A stretch of DNA of 6,909 bases. Source: Planctomycetota bacterium (GTDB lineage: Bacteria; Planctomycetota; Phycisphaerae; Sedimentisphaerales; Anaerohalosphaeraceae). The position numbers were made by a program, and so were the translations under genes. The stretch covers positions 1 through 6,909 of the forward strand of contig JAGHBX010000135.1 of assembly GCA_021160785.1 (NCBI GenBank), read 5' to 3'. Shown piece after piece: positions 1-5,051 of the stretch. Below the pieces are notes generated by a model. It worked only from the letters and a program-made list of their open reading frames with translations. It had not been told where the DNA came from and searched no databases. Each line of letters opens with the position of its first letter. The stretch's first letter is position 1.

Positions 1-502
1 CTAATCGGGTCGAAAAACGCACCGCGCGGAGCATGCGCAGATAGTCCTCGCCGAATCGGTCATGCGGTTTGCCGATAGTTCGGATCACGCAGCGGGCCAG
101 ATCGGCCTGGCCGCCGACAAAATCCAGGATCTTCTTTTCGATTGGGTCGTAAAACATGCCGTTAATGGTGAAGTCGCGCCGGGCGGCGTCGGCTTTGGCG
201 GTTGCAAATTCGACCTTGTCCGGATGTCGCCCGTCGGCATAGCCGCTTTCGGTGCGAAACGTCGCAACTTCGACCTGCTGGTTGCGATCCAGCACCATCA
301 CCACGCCGAACTTGGCGCCGATCTTGCGCGTCCGGGCAAACAGCTTGACGACCTCCTGGGGCCGAGCGTCGGTGGCGACATCATAGTCCTTGGCCGCGCG
401 ATTCAGGATCATATCGCGCACACACCCCCCGGCAAGCAGGGCCTCGTGGCCCGCCTTATGAAGCCGCCTGATCACCTTGATTGCCGGTTCCCTGTTCGTC
501 AT
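1..502 (-). CDS. CCA-adding enzyme / poly(A) polymerase family nucleotidyltransferase, N-terminal part (C-terminus beyond the window)
   Basis: The minus strand from the ATG at 502 stays open for 167 codons to the left edge, so the C-terminal tRNA-binding region is missing. The visible part is the class II nucleotidyltransferase head domain. It has the GGCVRD motif at residues 25-30, the metal-binding pair D39/D41 in DYDVATDA, RRDFTINGM at 108-116, and the RFGEDYLRMLRAVRF signature at 149-163. Family members add or repair the 3'-CCA of tRNA, or polyadenylate RNA. The head domain alone does not safely separate the two, so I give no gene symbol; CCA addition is the more general housekeeping role. 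The chosen ATG leaves 24 residues before GGCVRD, which is normal for the family. It overlaps the end of rsmD by 47 nt in another frame, and no strong Shine-Dalgarno (SD) sequence precedes it, so translation may be coupled to rsmD. Confidence 0.93.
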   Translation of the reverse strand, partial: MTNREPAIKVIRRLHKAGHEALLAGGCVRDMILNRAAKDYDVATDARPQEVVKLFARTRKIGAKFGVVMVLDRNQQVEVATFRTESGYADGRHPDKVEFATAKADAARRDFTINGMFYDPIEKKILDFVGGQADLARCVIRTIGKPHDRFGEDYLRMLRAVRFSTRL

Positions 503-1085
503 CTTCGTCCGTCCCGCGCGGCCGCAGCAGAACAACCGCCTGCGTACCCCACTGCCGCCTGTCAATCACTTCCAGTTGCCCGTATTCACTGAGCAGCACG
601 GCCCGCTTGCTCGTTCGCACCACAACGACGCCGTCGTCTTTGATCTGCTCGCTCAGCTCGCACAACAGCCTGCCCAACTGCGAATCCAAAGACGTATCAT
701 AAGACATCTTGTACGGCGGGTCCACAAAAACAAGCCCATATTTGCCGCACGTCTCGTCAACGGGCGCACCCACCTTCCATGCATTGGCGCAGATGACCCG
801 GGATTCGCCCACAAAGCCTCCTCTTTCAATATTGCGATCAAGCAGCCCGACTGCCGAACGATCCTTCTCCACAAAAGTAACCCACTGCGCCCCCCGAGAA
901 AGCGCCTCAAGTCCCATCGAACCCGTCCCGCAGAAAAGATCGGCCACCACCCCGCCGTCAATCACGTCGTATTTATACAACACACTAAACAAAGACTCCT
1001 TAACCCGATCCGTAACAGGCCGAGTATCAGACCCCTTAGGAGGCAACAACTTCATCCCACGTTTTGTACCCGAAATGATTCGCAT
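456..1085 (-). CDS. rsmD: 16S rRNA (guanine(966)-N2)-methyltransferase RsmD
   Basis: The 209-residue protein begins MRIISGTKRGMKL, the usual RsmD opening. TRPVTDRVKESLF follows at residues 21-33, the SAM-binding motif VADLFCGTGSMGLEAL at 47-62, and the catalytic DPPY of N2/N6 methyltransferases at 122-125. The known role is SAM-dependent methylation of G966 of 16S rRNA during 30S assembly in the cytoplasm. The open frame extends upstream to 1166. I chose 1085 because AAGGA (1094-1090) lies 4 nt before it and because the family starts at exactly this MRII sequence; ATGs at 1103 and 1112 have no good SD. The last roughly 20 residues (GTDEDDEQGTGNQGDQAAS) are an acidic, low-complexity extension beyond the conserved fold, and they overlap the start of the next gene. 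Confidence 0.93.
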   Translation of the reverse strand: MRIISGTKRGMKLLPPKGSDTRPVTDRVKESLFSVLYKYDVIDGGVVADLFCGTGSMGLEALSRGAQWVTFVEKDRSAVGLLDRNIERGGFVGESRVICANAWKVGAPVDETCGKYGLVFVDPPYKMSYDTSLDSQLGRLLCELSEQIKDDGVVVVRTSKRAVLLSEYGQLEVIDRRQWGTQAVVLLRPRGTDEDDEQGTGNQGDQAAS

Positions 1086-1138
1086 ATCATCCTTCTCACT
1101 CATCGGTAACATATCAATGTTAGATGCCTCGAAAACAA

Positions 1139-1381
1139 TCACTGCTGCGGATTTTGTCTGCCGCAAAAATACCGTCTAAGCCTGAAAAAAATGTAGGCGA
1201 GACCCGCAAGCAAGATTATGGCCTCAAAAATCAACATAACAATGCCAAATACATGAACATCGTGATCTGAAGAATCTCTGCCGATTCCGAACACAAAAGC
1301 AAGGGCGAAAAATGTATAATAAAGCAAAGCAATCCAGGCGATTGTGAAGAGTGCCCAAAACGTCAGTCTTTTCACGAGCAT
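1139..1381 (-). CDS. small membrane protein with two transmembrane helices, unknown function
   Basis: I do not recognise a family. The 80-residue product has two clear hydrophobic segments, roughly residues 8-33 and 44-67. A short polar, Asp/His-rich loop (RDSSDHDVH) separates them, and the tail is basic (RLRRYFCGRQNPQQ). The positive-inside rule suggests both ends are cytoplasmic and the acidic loop is outside. The gene is supported by a textbook ribosome site, GGAGG with a 7-nt spacing, inside the last codons of bioB, and by a 10-nt overlap with the bioB stop. It is therefore probably translationally coupled to bioB. Base composition looks more AT-rich than in its neighbours. A gap of 53 nt separates it from the chosen rsmD start. 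Position next to bioB does not by itself imply a role in biotin metabolism. Confidence 0.72.
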   Translation of the reverse strand: MLVKRLTFWALFTIAWIALLYYTFFALAFVFGIGRDSSDHDVHVFGIVMLIFEAIILLAGLAYIFFRLRRYFCGRQNPQQ

Positions 1382-2361
1382 TTCTGTGCCTCCAATCCCA
1401 AATCCGTCAACATTTGCATATCCTCTTCGACGGCTCTGCCGGCGGTGGTGAGATAGTTTCCGCTTAAGATGCCTGTTGCGCCTGCTTTGAATATCCAGCT
1501 TTGCAGGTCGCGCAGATTCAATACCCGCCCACCGGCTATTTTTAGATTCACCTCCGGCAGGATGAACCTGTAGAGTGCGATGATGCGGAGGATTTGTCTC
1601 GGCTGCAGCGTCCCGACTTTGCCCAAGGGCGTCCCTTCTATAGGGTGGAGGAAATTCATTGGGACCGTATCTACGCCGAGACGTCTCAGTTCCAGGGCCA
1701 TGTCGATTCGGTCGCCTTCGGTTTCGCCTATGCCGAAGATGCCGCCGGCACAGATGCCCAATCCCGCCGATTGGGCGGCTTGTATCGTACTTATGCGATC
1801 GGCGTATTTGTGTGTGGTTACGACTTCGGCAAAATGCCGTTCGGAGGTTTCGAGATTGTGGTTGTAGCGATTCAGGCCTGCATCGACCAGCCGCCTTGCC
1901 TGTCGCTCATCAATTATACCCAGCGATGCGCACATACCCAGCCCCATGTCATCGGTGATCTTGGCGATCAGTCTTTCAAGTCTCGACAGTTCCTCGTTGC
2001 TGATTGCCTTGCCGCTGTAAACAATGCCGAAGTTCGGCACGCCGTTCTTCTTTGCCTCAGCCGCCGCCGCCATAATCTCATCATCGCTCAAAACCTGCGG
2101 CTTCTTGTCGATATGCGTATCATACCGAACCGACTGCGCACAAAAAGCACAATCCTGGTTACAGCCGCCCAACCGTCCAGGAACAATCGAACAGACCTTT
2201 ATGCGATTACCAAAGTATCTCTGTCGTATTCGATTTGCCTGGTACAGCAGATCGTCGAAATTGCTCTCGGCGGCGCATGCCAACTCCTCGATCCGCGGCC
2301 TGTCGAGTTGACCGCCTTCGAGAATCATTCCTGCACATTTGGCGATGATTTCGTTCATCAT
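1372..2361 (-). CDS. bioB: biotin synthase BioB, apparently of the type with an altered auxiliary Fe-S cluster
   Basis: Radical SAM enzyme that inserts sulfur into dethiobiotin, the last step of biotin synthesis. With the ATG at 2361 it has 329 residues. The SAM [4Fe-4S] motif CNQDCAFC gives C67, C71 and C74. Other hallmarks are YNHNLETS (166-173), ICAGGIFGIGET (203-214), and NFLHPIEGTPL followed by AGGR. Two ligands of the E. coli [2Fe-2S] cluster are replaced: the position of C97 is G112 (NFGIVYSG) and that of R260 is K274. The equivalents of C128 and C188 remain as C144 and C204. An extra cysteine, C57 in KVCSIVPG, lies on the first strand where E. coli has Ser43. This pattern fits the 'Type II' BioB described for anaerobes. 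An in-frame TTG at 2385 is possible but has no SD and touches the 7-mer array. An ATG at 2358 is equally possible. No other biotin gene is in the window. Confidence 0.95.
   Translation of the reverse strand: MMNEIIAKCAGMILEGGQLDRPRIEELACAAESNFDDLLYQANRIRQRYFGNRIKVCSIVPGRLGGCNQDCAFCAQSVRYDTHIDKKPQVLSDDEIMAAAAEAKKNGVPNFGIVYSGKAISNEELSRLERLIAKITDDMGLGMCASLGIIDERQARRLVDAGLNRYNHNLETSERHFAEVVTTHKYADRISTIQAAQSAGLGICAGGIFGIGETEGDRIDMALELRRLGVDTVPMNFLHPIEGTPLGKVGTLQPRQILRIIALYRFILPEVNLKIAGGRVLNLRDLQSWIFKAGATGILSGNYLTTAGRAVEEDMQMLTDLGLEAQKCS
1389..1393 (-). promoter_or_regulatory. Shine-Dalgarno site (GGAGG) of the small membrane protein, inside the end of bioB
   Basis: The minus strand reads GGAGG, then 7 nt, then ATG at 1381. 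The site lies within the codons for the last residues of BioB (GLEAQKCS). It is the main evidence that the short overlapping gene is really translated. Confidence 0.7.
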
Positions 2362-2385
2362 GGAGCAATGCTCAATCCCTGACAA

Positions 2386-2414
2386 GTGAATAGTGAGTAG
2401 TTAATAGTGAATAG
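2386..2414 (+). repeat. left 7-bp repeat array, inverted partner of the array at 2814-2853
   Basis: Four tandem heptamers read GTGAATA, GTGAGTA, GTTAATA, GTGAATA, ending with G at 2414. The block ends 3 nt from the stop codon of the four-helix-bundle gene. Its reverse complement matches 2814-2842 over 29 nt with a single mismatch. Because 7 is not a multiple of 3, TGA, TAG and TAA stops occur in all three plus-strand frames. Confidence 0.9.
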
Positions 2415-2417
2415 GTT

Positions 2418-2798
2418 CTATTGCCTGGCTCTAACCTTTTTTATGAGCGACATCAACATTCTGCTTATCTCGTCGGCTTGAGACAAGACCCTCTCTGAGA
2501 CCGATTTTTCGATAAATTGCAGCCTCTCAGTGATGATGATTTGTGTTGTAATTTCCGCGCAACTGCCCAAAGCCACATGCAAAAACTGCTTGTATTCCTT
2601 ATTATGGTACCTTCCAAAGCCTTCGGCGATATTCGACGGAATAGAAACAGCCGCCCGCCTCAACTGTGCCGACAATCCATATATTTCCTCTTTTGGGAAC
2701 GTTCTTGTGACCTTGTAGATCATCTCAACAAGGTCCACACCTTTCTGCCAGACCTTCAAATCCTTAAAGCTTCTTATCTTAGCCACGACTTCAGACAC
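2418..2798 (-). CDS. four-helix-bundle protein of the S23 / 23S rRNA intervening-sequence family
   Basis: The 126-residue protein has the full family signature: FKDLKVWQKGVDLVEMIY (residues 11-28), FPKEEIYGLSAQLRRAAVSI (34-53), SNIAEGFGR (55-63) and EYKQFLHVALGSCAEI (68-83). The rest is predicted helical. The family was first found encoded inside intervening sequences of 23S rRNA genes; relatives include the Avd protein of diversity-generating retroelements. Its biochemical role is not established, though RNA or nucleic-acid binding has been suggested. The start is GTG with AGGGGA 5 nt upstream, and that ribosome site directly abuts the right repeat array. The gene appears more AT-rich than its neighbours and breaks an otherwise tightly packed operon, which suggests insertion. 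No rRNA sequence surrounds it, so this is not an rRNA intervening sequence. Confidence 0.92.
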   Translation of the reverse strand: MSEVVAKIRSFKDLKVWQKGVDLVEMIYKVTRTFPKEEIYGLSAQLRRAAVSIPSNIAEGFGRYHNKEYKQFLHVALGSCAEITTQIIITERLQFIEKSVSERVLSQADEISRMLMSLIKKVRARQ

Positions 2799-2813
2799 GA
2801 ACTTCCCCTGACA

Positions 2814-2853
2814 CTATTCACTATTAACTACTCACTATTAACTATTAACTATT
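2814..2853 (-). repeat. right 7-bp repeat array, inverted relative to the left array
   Basis: On the plus strand this is CTATTCA, CTATTAA, CTACTCA, CTATTAA, CTATTAA, CTATT, that is five full heptamers and a partial one. On the minus strand it reads as GTTAATA/GTGAGTA/GTGAATA units, the same family as the left array. It begins 2 nt from the stop codon of the ACT gene and ends where the ribosome site of the four-helix gene begins. In the operon transcript it supplies stop codons in every frame between the two genes. Confidence 0.9.
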
Positions 2854-2855
2854 TT

Positions 2856-3338
2856 TTACAGTCCAACAATCGAGTAAACGATATCCTCCACCACCCCTGC
2901 CTTTGCAAGTCTGCCCAATATCTGATCGAGTTCACTTGGCGAGCCGGCAAGAAAATACGTCCAAAACGTCTCCTTCTTGACCATCTCACAGGTCAAAAAC
3001 GCCTCGTCGCCGGCCACATCTCGCGGCTTCAGCTTGCGCGTAACCGATACGATCGCGGATTTCCGCAGGCTCTGCGATTCGTAAGGGTGCTCCTCGAGCC
3101 CGGTTACCTTGCTGAGCCGCTTGACCTTGCGGACCATGACATCCTTTTCCTGCTCGGTGCAGTAGAACGTAAGCACCACACTGCCGCCAACCAGCGTCCG
3201 TTCTTCCGTACCGTGCCCCACTACGGTATCTATGCTGATGCCCTCGTTACTAAAGGCCGATGCGATACTCGTAAGCGCGCCCGCACGGTCTGCAACATGC
3301 GCACGAAACACCCAGTGCCGTTTTTCTTTGCCGTTCAT
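2856..3338 (-). CDS. ACT-domain protein (amino-acid-binding regulatory type)
   Basis: The 160-residue protein starts with an ACT domain at about residues 7-78. HWVFRAHVADRAGALTSIAS leads into AFSNEGISIDTVVGHGTEE, which resembles the small regulatory subunit of acetolactate synthase. The second half (about 95-160, ending AGVVEDIVYSIVGL) may be a second, diverged ACT-like fold. ACT domains bind amino acids or similar ligands and control enzymes or transporters. No catalytic domain and no acetolactate synthase gene is visible, so the target is unknown. The start at 3338 is chosen because AGGTGA lies 5 nt upstream and the ACT fold begins just after it; the frame stays open to 3464 but that stretch is the end of ptb in another frame. 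The ptb stop codon TGA overlaps this ribosome site, and the gap is 7 nt, so the two are probably translationally coupled. Confidence 0.85.
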   Translation of the reverse strand: MNGKEKRHWVFRAHVADRAGALTSIASAFSNEGISIDTVVGHGTEERTLVGGSVVLTFYCTEQEKDVMVRKVKRLSKVTGLEEHPYESQSLRKSAIVSVTRKLKPRDVAGDEAFLTCEMVKKETFWTYFLAGSPSELDQILGRLAKAGVVEDIVYSIVGL

Positions 3339-3345
3339 CGTCACC

Positions 3346-4311
3346 TCATTGGTTTGCCTTCTTCTTCGGTCGTGTCCTTTGGGCATATATACTGCACATC
3401 GCCACCGAAACAAGCCGCGTCTCGACGGTATCTGCGCGCGAAAGGATGATGTACGGCACGGCAAATCCCATGGTAATGCTCGCCAGCGACGCCTGGCCGT
3501 ACTTGTTCATCGCCGATATCGCCTTGTAAAGAATATTCGCCGAATCCAGCCCCGGGCAGACCAGGATATCGGCTTGCCCCGCCACTTTCTTCGCATTAGG
3601 ACAGTCAGGCATGCCCTTGATCGCAACCGAAGCCGGATCGATCGCAAGATCAAACGACAACGGGCCGCAGACGACGGCGTCTTTCCATTTGCGCTGCGCC
3701 AGTTTCAATCCCATCGCCGTCGAGTTAAGCGACGGTATCTGCTTTTCATTTGCACTAAGCACGGCGACCCTGGGCCTGGCGATCTTCATAATGACTTGTG
3801 CCGCATCGACAGCGTTTTCGATGATGTGCTCCATCCGCTCAAACGTGCACGCCGTCGTTACACCGGCATCGGTCAGGATAACCGGCGTGCCGCCGCGGAC
3901 CGGCGCCGCGTCGAATATGGTTACAAGACTCACCGTCGGACGCACCGCCAAAGGAAGCAGTACGCGATTCAGCACCGGCGTCGAAATATTGCCTTTCAGT
4001 ACGACATCGACGGCGCCGGCCTTTATAAGTTCAACCGTTTCAGCGGCGACCTGGTCGTCATTGTCGGCCGTGATGATGTCGGACTCAGCGACCTCGACGC
4101 CGCTCTTGTCGAGGGCGCGCCGAATTCGTACTTTACGACCGATCAGAATGATCCGGTCCACGATGCCGTGATCGCGGGCCGATTCGACAAGGCTCAGATC
4201 CTCTGCGCGGTCGCCGCCGACAACCGCAACCGTCGAGGCGGTCAGCCGGCCTGCAATATCGATCAGATCGATGACATTTTCAAACTCGTTCACATTACCC
4301 GTGTTAAACAT
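3346..4311 (-). CDS. phosphate acyltransferase of the phosphate acetyl/butyryltransferase family (Ptb-like)
   Basis: The 321-residue protein carries the PTA_PTB hallmarks in order: VVLKGNISTPVLNRVL (104-119), VAVLSANEKQIPSLNSTAMG (182-201), GPLSFDLAID (216-225), GQADILVCPGLDSANILYKA (245-264), and VPYIILSRADTVETRLVSVA (285-304). Its length is typical of single-domain Ptb (about 300 residues); it lacks the N-terminal domain of long Pta. The family interconverts acyl-CoA and acyl-phosphate, feeding an acyl kinase for substrate-level ATP formation. No acetate or butyrate kinase is next to it here, so the acyl group is uncertain. ATG 4311 is the first residue that leads sensibly into the fold. 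The frame remains open upstream to 4407, but that part is the end of the HYExAFE gene in another frame. It overlaps that gene by 22 nt; the SD is weak, which suggests coupled translation. The lysine-rich tail RTRPKKKANQ is unusual. Confidence 0.92.
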   Translation of the reverse strand: MFNTGNVNEFENVIDLIDIAGRLTASTVAVVGGDRAEDLSLVESARDHGIVDRIILIGRKVRIRRALDKSGVEVAESDIITADNDDQVAAETVELIKAGAVDVVLKGNISTPVLNRVLLPLAVRPTVSLVTIFDAAPVRGGTPVILTDAGVTTACTFERMEHIIENAVDAAQVIMKIARPRVAVLSANEKQIPSLNSTAMGLKLAQRKWKDAVVCGPLSFDLAIDPASVAIKGMPDCPNAKKVAGQADILVCPGLDSANILYKAISAMNKYGQASLASITMGFAVPYIILSRADTVETRLVSVAMCSIYAQRTRPKKKANQ

Positions 4312-4877
4312 CTCTCGGAGATTCCCTCTTCGCTGTGTGTCAAAAGACGACGCACCGGCACAGCGAGCCGGCGAAAGTCGTCTGCACTCAGCATCACCGT
4401 CTGCCATCGCGGGCTTCGCACCTTCATATTCACACTGTAATCATCAACGCTCACCGCCTGGAACATATATCGGTGATCGGCAAAATCATATACTTCCCGT
4501 CCGTCCGTCTCGACCGAGGGCAATTCGAACCGGTACGCAAAGACAATCGTTGCAACCGCTCTCTCGCCGGGCTCGTCGAACTGCTCCTGCCATCTCAGCA
4601 GTCCGCAGATATCCTCCATCCCCACCCAGCATTGCAGGCCGGTCAAACCGCCGACGCTGGCGCCCTTGAATTTCCGGCCCTTAACCTCGGCGACGACAAT
4701 CGCAGGCCCAGTCGATTCCCGCCCTCTACCGGCCGGATAAAGCAGAAAGTCAAAGCTCTTAATCCGATTCCGCGCAAGCAGACTGCGCCTCGCCTGGTCG
4801 ATCATGACATACTGAACGCCGTTTTCGACCAGCCACCCCTCGAACGCCCGCTCATATTCGTTCACCTTCACGCCCAT
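4290..4877 (-). CDS. HYExAFE-family protein with a PD-(D/E)XK nuclease-like core
   Basis: The 195-residue protein opens with NEYERAFEGWLVENGVQYVMIDQARR, matching the HYExAFE signature (here EYERAFE), a family I know from planctomycetes. After it comes KSFDFLLYP (40-48) and IVVAEVKGRKF (60-70). D43 and the E64-V-K66 pair are spaced like the metal-binding D...(D/E)XK residues of the restriction-endonuclease fold. The later W84/ED89-90/WQEQF and FAYRFELP stretches are also typical of the family as I recall it. A nuclease or DNA-repair role is inference; I know of no demonstrated function. It is the first gene of the leftward operon and overlaps ptb by 22 nt. The ATG at 4877 has only a weak upstream AGG, at about 10 nt. 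Confidence 0.8.
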   Translation of the reverse strand: MGVKVNEYERAFEGWLVENGVQYVMIDQARRSLLARNRIKSFDFLLYPAGRGRESTGPAIVVAEVKGRKFKGASVGGLTGLQCWVGMEDICGLLRWQEQFDEPGERAVATIVFAYRFELPSVETDGREVYDFADHRYMFQAVSVDDYSVNMKVRSPRWQTVMLSADDFRRLAVPVRRLLTHSEEGISERCLTRVM

Positions 4878-4947
4878 GCCGAGAGCCTATTCATTTTCGG
4901 CATCCTGTCAAGCATTATCCCCCGTCACCCACACCCGGTTGCGGTTT

Positions 4948-4982
4948 TTTGCAGATAATCGGATTTTTTTGAATTCTGCAAA
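4948..4982. repeat. 8-bp inverted repeat TTTGCAGA / TCTGCAAA upstream of the dtxR-feoAB promoter
   Basis: TTTGCAGA at 4948-4955 is the exact reverse complement of TCTGCAAA at 4975-4982, with a 19-bp gap containing two T-rich tracts. It ends 8 bp before the -35 element. It could be a binding site for another regulator or chance in AT-rich DNA. Confidence 0.3.
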
Positions 4983-4990
4983 GATTTTTC

Positions 4991-5019
4991 TTGACAAGTT
5001 AGGGTAGGCTAACTATATT
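4991..5019 (+). promoter_or_regulatory. sigma-70-type promoter of dtxR-feoA-feoB
   Basis: A perfect -35 TTGACA (4991-4996), a 17-bp spacer and -10 TATATT (5014-5019, five of six consensus bases). AT-rich sequence lies just upstream. Transcription should begin near 5025-5027, giving a leader of about 105 nt. A DtxR-type operator fills the spacer. Confidence 0.8.
4998..5013. promoter_or_regulatory. DtxR/IdeR-type operator overlapping the promoter spacer
   Basis: The palindrome GTTAG-GGTAGG-CTAAC lies between the -35 and -10 elements. Taken over 19 bp from 4999, it agrees with the known DtxR consensus (TWAGGTTAGSCTAACCTWA) at 16 positions by my count. A metal-loaded regulator bound here would block RNA polymerase. 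The gene immediately downstream encodes a DtxR-family repressor, so autoregulation together with control of feoAB is the simple reading. Confidence 0.78.
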
Positions 5020-5035
5020 AGGGGCCATGAACTAT

Positions 5036-5051
5036 GTTAGATAGCACTAAT
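5036..5051. promoter_or_regulatory. second, weaker operator-like palindrome downstream of the transcription start
   Basis: GTTAG-ATAGCA-CTAAT repeats the arm sequence and the exact 6-bp arm spacing of the operator at 4998-5013, with one arm base changed and a different centre. The centres are 38 bp apart. It would lie at about +10 to +25 and could act as a roadblock or cooperative site. Confidence 0.45.

Larger units (their letters stand above)
2386..2853. mobile_element. putative cassette: four-helix-bundle gene bounded by inverted 7-mer arrays
   Basis: Seen directly: a single 381-bp gene with arrays on both sides that form a 29-bp inverted match (2386-2414 against 2814-2842, one mismatch), with almost no other sequence. 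The arrays stop within a few bases of the flanking genes' coding ends. Inference: this is a small mobile or formerly mobile unit placed between the ACT gene and bioB. It has no transposase of its own, so any movement would need help from elsewhere. An 8-nt direct repeat, CCCTGACA, at 2377-2384 and 2806-2813 lies immediately 5' of each array on the plus strand. The alternative is that the arrays are ordinary spacer repeats that happen to flank the gene. Confidence 0.4.

Noticed and set aside
1086..1166. N-terminal extension of RsmD to 1166
   Set aside because: It would overlap the end of the small membrane protein and adds 27 residues outside the family. The start at 1085 has a good SD and the typical MRII opening.
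2362..2385. TTG start of bioB at 2385, adding eight residues
   Set aside because: No SD precedes it, the upstream bases are the 7-mer array, and the extra residues are not part of the BioB fold. I could not rule it out entirely.
2386..2414. The 7-mer arrays as a CRISPR array
   Set aside because: The units are only 7 bp and directly adjacent, with no spacers and no cas genes.
2418..2798. Annotation of the S23-type gene as part of an rRNA operon or as a ribosomal protein
   Set aside because: No 23S or other rRNA sequence surrounds it. The old 'S23 ribosomal protein' name does not reflect a demonstrated ribosomal role.
2818..2857. The T-run TTTTTT at 2852-2857 as part of a transcription terminator
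   Set aside because: On the coding (minus) strand it is an A-run, so it cannot act as the U-tract for this operon, and no plus-strand gene ends before it.
3232..4440. Long plus-strand open frame of 402 codons opposite ptb and the ACT gene, with similar long frames opposite bioB and the four-helix gene
   Set aside because: They have no recognisable domains and are very rich in Arg, His and Pro. They lie exactly antisense to genes with full family signatures, so they are antisense artefacts of codon bias.
5027..5044. Five-codon mini-frame MNYVR in the dtxR leader, preceded by AGGGG
   Set aside because: It sits at or next to the predicted transcription start and its SD spacing is too short. 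Such tiny frames occur by chance, and no attenuator structure follows.
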